A stretch of 64,000 nt of DNA, from NCBI GenBank assembly GCA_025766275.1, contig JAFKAC010000174.1:24961-88960 (forward strand), given 5' to 3'. Positions within the stretch are counted from its first letter, which is position 1; the number at the start of each line of letters is the position of its first letter. Shown here one piece after another: positions 11,380-20,917 of this stretch. The DNA comes from Lactarius indigo. Its lineage: Eukaryota; Basidiomycota; Agaricomycetes; Russulales; Russulaceae. The translations under genes were made by a program, and so were the position numbers. The notes beneath the pieces were generated by a model that searched no databases, was not told the DNA's origin, and saw only the letters and a program-made list of their open reading frames with translations.

Positions 11380-12965
11380 TTTGACGGAACTCCTTCCCCG
11401 AGACAATATCGCCCAGGTATTCGATCGTCTTTGCTATTTCTTTCCCAACGGGTCATGTCCATCGTTCCAGGAGCGCAAAGCCATACTTGAAGTAAAACGG
11501 AAGAGAAGAAAAGAGCCGATTCTCGCGAAACGTCCGACAGACGGGTCAACTCATGGTGCTAGTGTTCGCATGGGTGCCCCAGGAAGGGATACCAATTTTT
11601 CGTACACACGTCGATGGCGTTACCTGGGGCCCAGGGCCCCTGGAAAAAGCTATAGACGCTGACAAAGGTAGAATAACAAGAGGAGAAATGTTCAACAATC
11701 CTTTGTAAAGTCAAATACGACTGTCCCGTCTGGAATACCGGCCCCGAATGAGTCGGAACGACCGCAGCCAGGAAAAAAGGATACAGGAACCTACGGCGCA
11801 CCGCGCGACTCCCTAATTGTGTGCCAGTGGACCGCCCCCGAAATGGCTTTTAAATTGGTCCTTGACATCTTTTGCACATTCTTGCACGAAGAGAACGGCA
11901 TGGAAACTGAGAGTGTGTCATCATCACAGGACTGTCGGACATCGTAGGGGGTCGAACCCTTCGAGTGTGCTAGGCGTGAAAAATAGTTCCCCATATTGTT
12001 GACCTCTGGAGGTTGGAGCGGATGGTTCCGGGGTACCAGGAGTAAGTTTAAAACAAAACCATTCGATCTGGCCTTCCACAGTTCCACTTGTAGCCTTGAG
12101 CTTCTACATTCTGCATTAGGAGCAATTCAGCTTGTAGAATATAACCCCACTCAATTCCTGGAATCGGATTAGTATTTTTAGAATTAGGCAGAGTCCTGCA
12201 TATATCTATTCATGCCAACTTGAACGCCGATGCAATTGGCTTCAGGACCAAGCGATGTCGTACCTGCTAAACCAGGACACACGTGCCGGATTGGCACAGG
12301 GACGATTGGCATCGGACGTTCTTCTCCGAGATGATGACCTAGACGAGACGGGCAAGAGAAAACTCCTCGGATGAAGATGAATCAGTGAGGAGAGCATGCG
12401 GAGGCGGAGGCAATCAACAATGCAGCCTGGCAGAGAATTGAACTGCTCAGTCAATTCATCATGAGCACTGGCTGCCTCGGCGCCGGGCACTGGCATGGGT
12501 GTTGTGCCTGAGGGATTCCCCATTGTGCGCCCTGGGGCCCTCACCCACCGACCTCTTGGCGTCTGCCATGACGCCCTGGCCACAGCCTGAGAGCACGGGG
12601 CCGGTGTTTCCTACGATCTTTCACACGTCCGTTACGTGTTCACCCCTTCTCCAGTGGTTCTTCGGCTCGTTCCCCCTCGTCAGGTGGCCCCTCTCCTTGG
12701 AACACGTCCAATATAGGTTCAAAGCATACCCCCAATGCCCATGTATGGATCAGTTCAAGCGCTGACGCGATGAGGACTTAAGGATTACCGACAACTTGAG
12801 TGCAGTCGGCACCTACATACAGAGCGCTTATAGGACCGGGGTTTGTATTTAGTCTGTCCCGGTCCGGTGAATGATTTTTTTTATAGTCAAAACATTCATG
12901 AAAAAAAGACCCGCAAGCGTGCTGCGCCTGTGATACGGCAACCACGTGCCCCGGGTGAGATCTCG
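11380..12965 (-). pseudogene. ECM14-like metallocarboxypeptidase, truncated and decayed copy
   Basis: Remnant of the gene that is complete at 15664-17671. Recognisable pieces on the minus strand are PPEVNNMGNYFSRL (from an EVNN motif exon, about 11990), a TPFSYSC-like piece (11880-11930), the exon that precedes the C-terminus (about 11460-11540) and, at 12900-12960, DNA matching the exon ending in the QHARE zinc motif. Exon 1 and most of exon 2 are absent because the duplication breakpoint falls there. Stops, frameshifts and an inserted stretch of about 420 bp (12465-12885) interrupt the rest. The stop-codon region of the intact copy is changed here (11381). It lies convergent to LAAO copy 1 exactly as the intact gene lies to LAAO copy 2. 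Confidence 0.85.
12465..12888. mobile_element. Insertion-like stretch inside the truncated carboxypeptidase copy
   Basis: Comparison with the intact copy shows contiguous homology on both sides, but about 420 bp here have no counterpart. The stretch is GC-richer than its surroundings and is flanked by the short sequence TTCAT on both sides (12456 region and 12893 region), which could be a target-site duplication. It contains no recognisable transposase and no clear terminal inverted repeats. It could be a non-autonomous insertion or simply captured DNA. Confidence 0.35.
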
Positions 12966-13233
12966 TGAGTGGGCACGCAGCATCTCCCTGACTCACTTTG
13001 GTCGCCGTTGGGGACTTGCCGTTTCCCGATCTTGCGCCATGGTATCACATAAAAGGGTATCGCAGTGGTATCGCCAGCCTGATATCGATACCACCCGACG
13101 ACCTCTCGTTGATGTGAGTGCTCTCACGATGCCACCTCCCAGTAAGCAGAGTCCTTGACACTGCGACAAACAGATTTACCCCGACCTCTAAGCGCTACAT
13201 TCCACATCTTTGTGCGTTTTTGCGTAATGACAG

Positions 13234-15043
13234 GTGTGCTAGCTGGATTCGCACCCCGCGAGCCGGCTTAACGACTATCCCAGACAAAATAACTCCTCCT
13301 TCCAAACCACTCGACGTTGGTATCGTCGGTGGAGGAATGGCGGGCCTCTACGCTGGTCTCTTGCTCCACAAGCACGGTCACCGCTTCCGCATCTTCGAAG
13401 GGACGGACCGTGTTGGTGGTCGGGTCCACACTCATTACTTTACGCAAGAACAGGACCAATTCTTTGAAGCCGGCGCAATGCGCCTTCCGTGCTCCAAATT
13501 CCAAAAATACACCTTCGATTTGATCGACTGGCTTCGTCAGTTCCGCCTTCCCCAAGACAGGAAAGTCAAGCTCATACCATACATTCTCACCGCCACCGGC
13601 AACCGTCTATATGTAAACGGTGTTCGTGGCGATGGGTATCAAGTCACATCTACGACCCCGGCCAGCATCAACTGGGAAGTTCCAGACCACTTCAAAAACA
13701 AAACTGCTGGCGAGCTCTTGAAAACTGCCATCGGTCCCCTCATCGAAATGTTGGAAGCTGATTTCGATCAAGGCTTCAAGGAACTTGTGGAAAAATATGA
13801 CGACTTCTCATTCCGATTTTATCTCGTATCCGTCCTCGGCTGGCCCACACCTGTCATAGATTTCGTTGAAACCGTCACTTCCCAGACCAACCAATTCGCA
13901 CTCAGCGTGCCCGAAATGGTGATGCAGAACATGGACTTCAACACGAAGGATTGGTTCACTATTGAACACGGCATGAGCAGGCTACCTTCCGCTATGTCTT
14001 ACCTTATCGGGTACAAAAACATCACTTATGGTGCGCGAGTGACGGGGTTCCGGAATGAAAATAATGGGAAAGTTACCATCACTGCTGTCGGCTACAATGG
14101 AAGGATCGAGGCAAAATTTGACAGAGTAATCCTTGCCATCCCGCCAGCAGCACTGAAGATGATCGCCGATCGACCACGCTGGAGTATTCCCAAAGAGCTC
14201 GCCATTCGATCTATGCACTTCGAAGCACTGTACAAGATGGGTTTACGTTTCAAGACTCGCTTCTGGGAACGAGTTGGCCCCAAGCCAACGCGGGGTGGGC
14301 AATCGACCACGGACCTCCCTATCCGATGGGTGGTTTACCCGTCCAACGGTATTGGAGAGAAGGGTGCAGGGGTGCTACTTGTCTACGCGTGGATGACTGA
14401 CGCGACGACATGGCTTCCACTGACGCCAACGGAACGCAGGAGCCTCGCATTATTCTGCTTGGCGGAGATGTATAACGATGAGGTGGACCCGGAGGACCAC
14501 ACAAAAATAGACGTGTATGACCTACTGATCGGCACGTCTGACGCGGTCTGGTCCGCCAAGACTTCGACGGGCGACGCCATGTTTCTCCCCGGTCAATTCA
14601 CCTCGCGTTTCGAGCCTGGGCGCAAGCCAGAAGGAAACATTTTCTTTGCTGGGGAACACCTATCCCGGCACCACACGTGGATCACGGGAGCGCTCGAGTC
14701 GGCGCACCAAGCAGTTTGCGACATGATCGGAGGCGTACCTCCGTTGAAGGCTCCCGTCGGGCAGCACCCCGATCTACCTCTGCAAATGGATCCGAAACTG
14801 GCTCCTACTGACATCGAACTGGAGCGCGGGGCCCCGATTCTCCTTGGTTGTAGGGGAGACGACGCGACCCCAAAAGTGGAGTATCGGTTTACACCTCACG
14901 AGCCTTTGTTCAGGACTGGCCAGGGCTGGCCCGTCGGCGATGACAAATCGGCGCAAGCATTCCCTCTACATCTCGGTGGTGACGCACGGCATCCCATTGG
15001 TGTCGAGCTCACGGACCTCGCTGGACCCGCGGCTTGTGAATAA
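13234..15043 (+). CDS. FAD-dependent L-amino acid oxidase (copy 2)
   Basis: Paralogue of the gene at 9031-10821, nearly identical over long stretches, with the same FAD motifs (VGGGMAGLYAG, DRVGGRV, EAGAMRLP, FFAGEHLSRHHTWITGA). The frame is open from an acceptor at 13231-13233 to TAA at 15041-15043. There is no in-frame ATG between that acceptor and the FAD motif, so the start must come from upstream. A donor GTGAGT at 13114 leaves AT before the intron. Joined to G at 13234 this gives ATG across the splice, or the reading continues from an upstream exon (frame HIKGYRSGIASLIS) that has a stop and no ATG. The 5' end is therefore uncertain. Differences from copy 1 cluster in the first 40 codons, around 14340-14510 and near the C-terminus. 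Confidence 0.85.
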
Positions 15044-15663
15044 GCACGCGCAGGCTACTCGAGAATATAGTACCAATGACCCTTATCCCGTGCTGTAAAA
15101 CTGTTTGGTTGTCGTGGAAGGTTGTGTAGGATAGAGTAGAAGAGGTTGTCGATCCGATTCACTAGTGGAGGCGTGTAGTACACAAACCGTTGTGTATAGG
15201 TCTATATTTGGTGAACTCCTGTTGTGCTGTGGAGAGATTGTCGACTGTGAGTGGCGTGCGCATGATTGAGGAAGGTTCTGTACCTAAGCGAGGAATTTAA
15301 AAAACAAGGTGATGTGCGTAGCCGATACTGTATTATGGACCTTCTAGAACCCTGCCGACCTAGGTATCACAGCATCAGCGACGTAATCGAGGGCAGGATT
15401 CGTCATGTTATGGTTCTGCCGAGTATTTGCGGGCCTTCTCGTAGCTCCACACAGTGGGCGCGCATAGAAAAGGCAACTTCAATTCTTTTTTTCTGTCGAC
15501 ATCGACAACAGCGCGGCCACCAGAGCCACGTGAGGACTAGAACGATAGTAATTATACACGGCAGCAGAAAATCGGGATCCACGACATATGAGACGTGCGT
15601 TTATGGAAGGTCACGATGATGAACCCGACATAGCATACAATTTATTTTTTTCTTTGACAGGTT

Positions 15664-17671
15664 TCAGCGGCACTCCTTCCCCGTGATAAAATCGGCCAAA
15701 TATTCGGTCATTTTTGCTGTTTCTTCCCCGACAGGCCGTATCCATTGTTCCGGAAGCGCAAAACCATACTTGAGGCGAAACAAAACAATGAGCCGATTCT
15801 CGCGAAACGTCGAACGGACGAAATAACTCACGGTGCCAGTGTCGCGCAGGTGCGCAGCGAATGAATACTTCACGCCCATTGTCTTGTACACCCAATCGAT
15901 GATGTTACCGGGAGCCCTGGTAAAGTCATAGATGCTAAGAGGAGTAGAGCGACGAAAGGGAAACGCTCAACAAACCTATATAAAGTCGAACACAACTGTC
16001 CAGTCTGGAATACCCAAGCTGAACGACAGCAGTCTGAAAAAAAAAAGGATGTGGAAGCTTACAGTGAACAATGTACCGTGCGACTTCTTCATTGCATGGG
16101 CCGCCCCCGAAATAGCCTCTAACTGATCCTCCGCGTCTTTTGGGCTTTTCTTGCACGAATAAGAGAACGGCGTGGACACTGAAAGTGTTGTCATCGTCAC
16201 GGGACTGTCTGCCATCGAAGGAGTTTGAACATACGCATCTGTCCGTAACTCCGTAGATCGAGGAAACCCTTCAGGCGTGGCAGGCGTGAAAAGTAGTTCT
16301 CCATGTTGTTGACCTCTGGGGCCTGGAAGGGACGGTTTCCGGGGTACCAGTGGGAGCAGGGGTCCGCTGGGGATGATTTGCCCGCATTCGAAATAAAACC
16401 ATCTGATGTTGGCTTCCACTTGTAGCCCTGTGCTTCCACATTAGATCGCAACAAATATTCAGCTTTCAGAACAACCCTACCCAATTCCTAGAATTGGGTC
16501 ATCGGTGATCAGCTTGTTTAGAATTATGCAATCCCGCACACACCTATTCATGTCAACACCGACACAATTGGCTTCAGGGCCAAGCTGCAAGCGATTTTTA
16601 TACCTGTAAATAAGAAAGTTTGAACTGCATAAAAACACCAGCCACCAAAGCGATTCACCAGAACCGGTCGACTTCCCAAGTATACACGTATCCATCTGGA
16701 TTTGGGACAGGAACGATGTAGAAGTTCTGTGCCTCAGATGAGCATCGGGCGTTCTTCTCCGAGAAGATGAAACACGTACATGATAATCGAGTAGACGGGC
16801 GAGAGAAAACACCTCGGATGGATCAGCGAGGAGAGCATGTGCGATATACAACGCGGAAGCGGAGGCAACCCACTAAAGATAAGGAAGATAAGGCAGCAGA
16901 GAATTGAATTGCTCGGTTAGTTCATTTCACGAGAGAAAAAAAAAAAACTGACTTCGCGAGCGTGCTGAGCGCCTGTGATAAGAAAGCCACAACGTGGCTT
17001 GGCGCCTCCCGGATTCCCTTTCTTACTCAGCACCACCTGGGATTTCGGGTCGTGTGACTCCTGACCAGAAGAAGCGCCCGCGGTAATTTCGAGCGCAAAC
17101 ATTTCCCTTCCCTCACCGCTGTGTCCAAGGGGGACGATGGTGACCTGGTGTGGGTACGTGTCGGCGAGGTCGCGCACGAAATCGTAGATCTCGTCGAGGG
17201 GGTGATACCGGGTGTGGAACGTTTCGTTGGAGGGAGGCGCAACTGGGTCTCCACGCTCCCTGCGGCTGGCATGCCCGGCACAATCAACGCGTGTGCATAG
17301 GGGGGCCTGGCCATCAATGGCGTGGTGGCTGGCGCTCTGTGCGAGTGTGGGAGGCAAGGACTCGAGCTCGGCCGCAGCTACAGCAGGGTGTGGGAAGTAG
17401 ATATCGACGTGAGAACGGCTCATTTGCCATAGATCCCAATCACGCAACTAACGCGGAATGAATGCTTAACCCCCCCCCCAAACAAAATTGGAGCGCGCGA
17501 CAGGCGATAGCGTACCTCTGCCCACGCAAGTAATTGATCGGTCTCGTTGCCCAAAGTAGGGGAGAAGCGGTAGAGCAGTCCGTTGTCACCGCCCAAGGGG
17601 ATAGCGAGCGAAAAAAAGACGGCGGAATATAAAAATAAAAGTACTGCCAACTGGGGTGGTAGAGAGGGCAT
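15664..17671 (-). CDS. ECM14: Ecm14-type (probably inactive) M14 metallocarboxypeptidase, secreted
   Basis: Eleven exons give an uninterrupted 468-aa protein: 17516-17671, 16953-17447, 16780-16872, 16659-16726, 16544-16603, 16481-16487, 16235-16427, 16063-16178, 15976-16004, 15832-15916, 15664-15768. A signal peptide (MPSLPPQLAVLLFLYSAVFF) starts it. A propeptide-like region (WDLWQMSRSHVDIYF) follows, then the M14 domain with the first zinc motif QHARE, NPDGYVYTW, DMNRNWGYKW, APEVNN and LYRAPGN. Two key positions differ from active carboxypeptidases. The segment that normally carries the third zinc His reads LDLRSYGQ (Arg), and the catalytic Glu position reads AHLRDTGT (His). This fits the Ecm14 group of inactive carboxypeptidase-like proteins acting in the secretory pathway or cell wall. 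One exon is only 7 nt. A run of 13 C lies in intron 1 (plus strand, 17469 region). Confidence 0.9.
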
Positions 17672-18137
17672 TATGAGCGGAGAGTGGTGGGGAGAGGACC
17701 CAGGGGGAAGGGGGATATAAAATAGGTGAGGCCCAGGTCTAACGTAAAGCACGCCGTTACGCTATGGAGTGTGACATGTAATAAGATGAGACCCCTCACA
17801 ACGGCCAGCTGCCTAACAGGGATCCCCGATGAACGCAATCGAAATGCCCTGCTCGCGTTTTGTGTCCGGTGCCCAAGTCTCAACTCTAATGCAAGTTTGT
17901 CCATGTGCGCGCCACACTATTGGTCCGTCCCGGCGGTGATACTGTAGTCACACATGACCAGCGATTGGTAACAAAGCGATCAAATGCGTGAGGAGCTACA
18001 ACCATACAACCCTTGTGGATGTAAATAAATAAAGAGTAGAGAAAAAACATCAACTATGTAAAATTAAAAAGAGGAAAAAACAGAAAAAAAAAACATGCGT
18101 GGGGAATGATGCAATTAGCACTGTCCTATCCAACCTT

Positions 18138-20581
18138 TCACCGTCGTCGATCGTCTAGCTCCAACTTGCCTATGACTTCCTCGGACGTGATGCTGTCCGT
18201 GCGCGAGCCGGGTCGAGGCGGTTGCGAGAGCAGACTCTGCATATGCGCACGCGCAGCATCCTCCCTCGAGTTCTGATTCGTGCTTGCGCTCGCGCTCGCA
18301 CTTGCACTCACGCTCACGCTCGCACTCGCCTCCTCCGTGATCTCGCTGATCCGTTCCACGCGCATCCCAGGCGAACTCAGTTGCCGATGTTCACCATCGC
18401 GAAAGCCGGGTCCTGGACTCGATCGCGCCCGCTCGCGGCGTCGCGGGCTCCCGAGCAACTCGAGCGACGCAACGAACGTTGCGTTCATCCGACGCAGCTG
18501 GTCGTCAACCGCATCTTCGCTCGTGAGAAGTGGTCCCGTCGTACCAAGTCCCAGCCCGAGTGCATTGCCCAAGTCAGGACTCTCACGCGCATAAGGAGCA
18601 GTGGCGGGACTGGACGACCGCGATGGCTGCGAAGACCGATCGGGAACTTGGCCCACAAGTAGAGGGTCAGGGTTCTGCGCGCGATATTGGCGATTCAACG
18701 GTTTCGGCTGGCTGGTATCATTTACAAATGCAGACAGATCTTCTTCGTCCGCATTTGCACCAAACAATAACGGACTCTGAATCGCCCCAGTCATAGTGAG
18801 CCACAGAACGAGAAGCGAAAACGGCGAAAAGAGTGCCAGTGAAACATACTCACCCCGCCCTTGTCACTTTCTCTCTCCCGCCTATCTGTGCTGCCGGCGC
18901 TCACCTCACTAGCGCCACCCATCGACTCCTTGTACCGATGACCAAAGCTACTGGAGTACCGTTTGCGGGCCTCGCCGCCTCCGCCTCCTATGCTCCCACT
19001 TCCGCCGCCATCAGTAGAATTTAAGGAACGCCGATCGCCTAAGCTTCCAGGTTGGAAGGGAGGAGATGGCCGCAATGGAGCGATGGGAGAGGATGACAGC
19101 CGACCGTAACTGCTGGGTGAAGGTGGGACACGGGGAGAACTGGGAGCCGCGGCTGGTCCGGGCCCTCGGGCGGGAAGCGGCGATGCCTGCCTCAAAGAGG
19201 GTGACGGAGAATGCAGAGACGGTGAGCCGGAAGATAGCGTCGACGCTTTGAACGGATTAAGTGGGTTCAGCTGCGGCCGGCGTATCGGCAGCGGTCCGGG
19301 GACGGATGGAAGGTCCTAAAAAATAACAAATGAGGAAGGCGCGAGTGACACGTGAACGGAGCACACACAGAGCCCATGCTTTCCTTTCTCAGTCTCGCAT
19401 TCGGCGCAGGCAAAGCGGGCACCTCCTGGCGTGACGAAACAGAGGATTGACCAGAAACGACCCCCCCTGTATCGGGAGCTGCCCCAGACCTGATTTGTAG
19501 TGGCGGATGGCGCGTGCTCGCGCCCAAAGTAGGGAAGGATGTGGTACGGGAGTGCGTTTGGGAAGGTTGGGGAGTTTGCCGTGTTATGCGATCCACTAGC
19601 GAAGTAGAGGATGGTGGAGAAGCGGGCAAAGAGGTCCTTAACGGTAGGCTCCCAGGGGAGCTTGAGAGGGAATCACGCTGCTGGTTCTTGATAAGCGTCG
19701 GAGTGAAGTCAGCACCTTCGTCGAGAGAAAAAAAGCGGGACGAGAGAAGTGATTCCAACTCGTCCAACTGGAAGTGAGGGTTGGTGAGATAGCGAACAGA
19801 TAGAGTGATGCTTCCATAAGGGTGAGGGACCGACGGAAAGGTGTGTGACTCAGTGAGAAGCGGAGGGGCATTCGCTGCCGGAGACACGTCTAGGCCACGA
19901 GGCTAATATAAGGGCGGACACATTGGGGGTGCAAGACAAAGGCGCTTACCAAATCCGAGGACGCCATCCTGGTCTCTTGTGCCGCGTACGCGTAGCTCAA
20001 TGTTTAAGAGTGCGTTTCGGTTGGTGGGTACAACGAGACGACGGCGCAATCGTTTGTGAAGCTTCCAAGTCGGAAGAACACGCAAGAGTGTGTAGATGCT
20101 CCTGAAAAGTCCGATGCCGTGCTTGTAGACGGTAGAGAGTCCATAGTCGGTATCACCGCCACTGCCCTGCCGCAGGGAAGAAAACTGAACAGACCAGGAT
20201 TCGAGTAAAATGTAACGAGGAATGGGTTCTATGCGAAGACGAGAAGAATCTGCGCCTCGACAAACGAGAACCTGATTGGCGGAGAGGTCTGGGACAGACA
20301 AGAGGACTTGAAGCTCGAACGGCAAGGGGCTCGGAGTACTGGAGAGGGCCCGATAAGGCCTCAAATGTTCTTTGAATATTTCCGCGTCAGGAGTCTCGAG
20401 GTTGAACTGAGGGAGTCATCGTGAGTTTTTAGACAGTCGATTGAAAACAGCGACGCACCCATTTATCGACTTTAGCCAGAGGGTTGGGTTCGGCAGTAGC
20501 TCTAGCAGAGTGAACGACGGATACGAGTTTAGTATAGTACCTATAAGCAATCTGGTCCGCTTTATGAGCTTCATTGGACAT
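18138..20581 (-). CDS. ATG13: Autophagy-related protein 13
   Basis: Regulatory subunit of the Atg1 kinase complex that starts autophagy on nutrient (TOR) signals. Five exons (20459-20581, 19950-20406, 19369-19889, 19315-18854, 18776-18138) give 733 aa in frame. The N-terminal HORMA domain is recognisable from HKADQIAYRYYTKLVSVVH through KVDKWFNLETPD, ILLESWSVQF and the strand YGSITLSVRYLTNPHF. The long disordered Ser/Pro-rich tail contains RYSSSFGHRY and SPLLFGANADEEDLSAFV, both conserved in fungal Atg13. A Ser/Ala/Val dipeptide tract near the end is encoded by a GCTCGC-type hexamer run (18280-18330). The start ATG at 20581 is the only one in front of the conserved MSNEAHKADQ. The gene lies 336 bp downstream of the peptide transporter. 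Confidence 0.95.
18280..18335. repeat. ATG13: Hexamer-type simple repeat in the ATG13 coding region
   Basis: Imperfect repeats of GCTCGC/ACTCGC/ACTCAC on the plus strand encode an alternating Ser-Ala/Ser-Val tract on the minus strand inside the disordered tail of Atg13. Length variation here would stay in frame if it goes by six bases. Confidence 0.75.
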
Positions 20582-20917
20582 GGCAATACGATAAGAGGGG
20601 GCCCGCGGCGAGGATAGGTATATTATGCCGGAGAGAACATTAGGGAGACCTCTAGGGGAGAAACAATGAGATGGAAGAAAAGGTGTGTAGAAAGGCGATG
20701 GTGCGCCCTGAGAGCGCAACTGGGGCGGTGAAAGGGGGAATGTGTAGCGGTGTGTGGCTGAGAGCAAGTAGCGTTGGTGTTGACCCGCACCTGTGCCCAG
20801 ACAGCACCAGCGCCCGCTCGTCCGTGATTGCCTTTTGCGATAATCATCCCCTTAAGGTAGTAACGGTCACGGAAACGGTCACATATTATATAAACCAGTT
20901 CTAATAAAGGTACATCC

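Larger units (their letters stand above)
8735..12960. repeat. Tandem segmental duplication, left unit (LAAO + ECM14 fragment)
   Basis: The left unit of a direct tandem repeat. It carries the LAAO upstream exon region, LAAO, the shared intergenic DNA (compare 10960-11060 with 15130-15250, both containing TCGACTGTGAGTGGCGTGC) and the 3' three quarters of the carboxypeptidase gene. The right unit begins near 12960, at a point inside the carboxypeptidase exon 2 sequence, and runs to about 17000. Unit size is about 4.2 kb. Confidence 0.85.

Noticed and set aside
11249..11662. 137-codon plus-strand frame after LAAO copy 1
   Set aside because: It is antisense to the decayed carboxypeptidase exons; similarity to the second unit is explained by the segmental duplication.
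16917..17447. Apparent truncation of the carboxypeptidase just after its zinc motif
   Set aside because: The stop lies in an intron. Splicing at GTCAGT to the next exon (TGGGTTGCC) continues the domain, so the gene is complete.
17469..17481. Run of 13 C residues near the carboxypeptidase start
   Set aside because: It lies in an intron; a homopolymer prone to length error but without effect on the coding frame.
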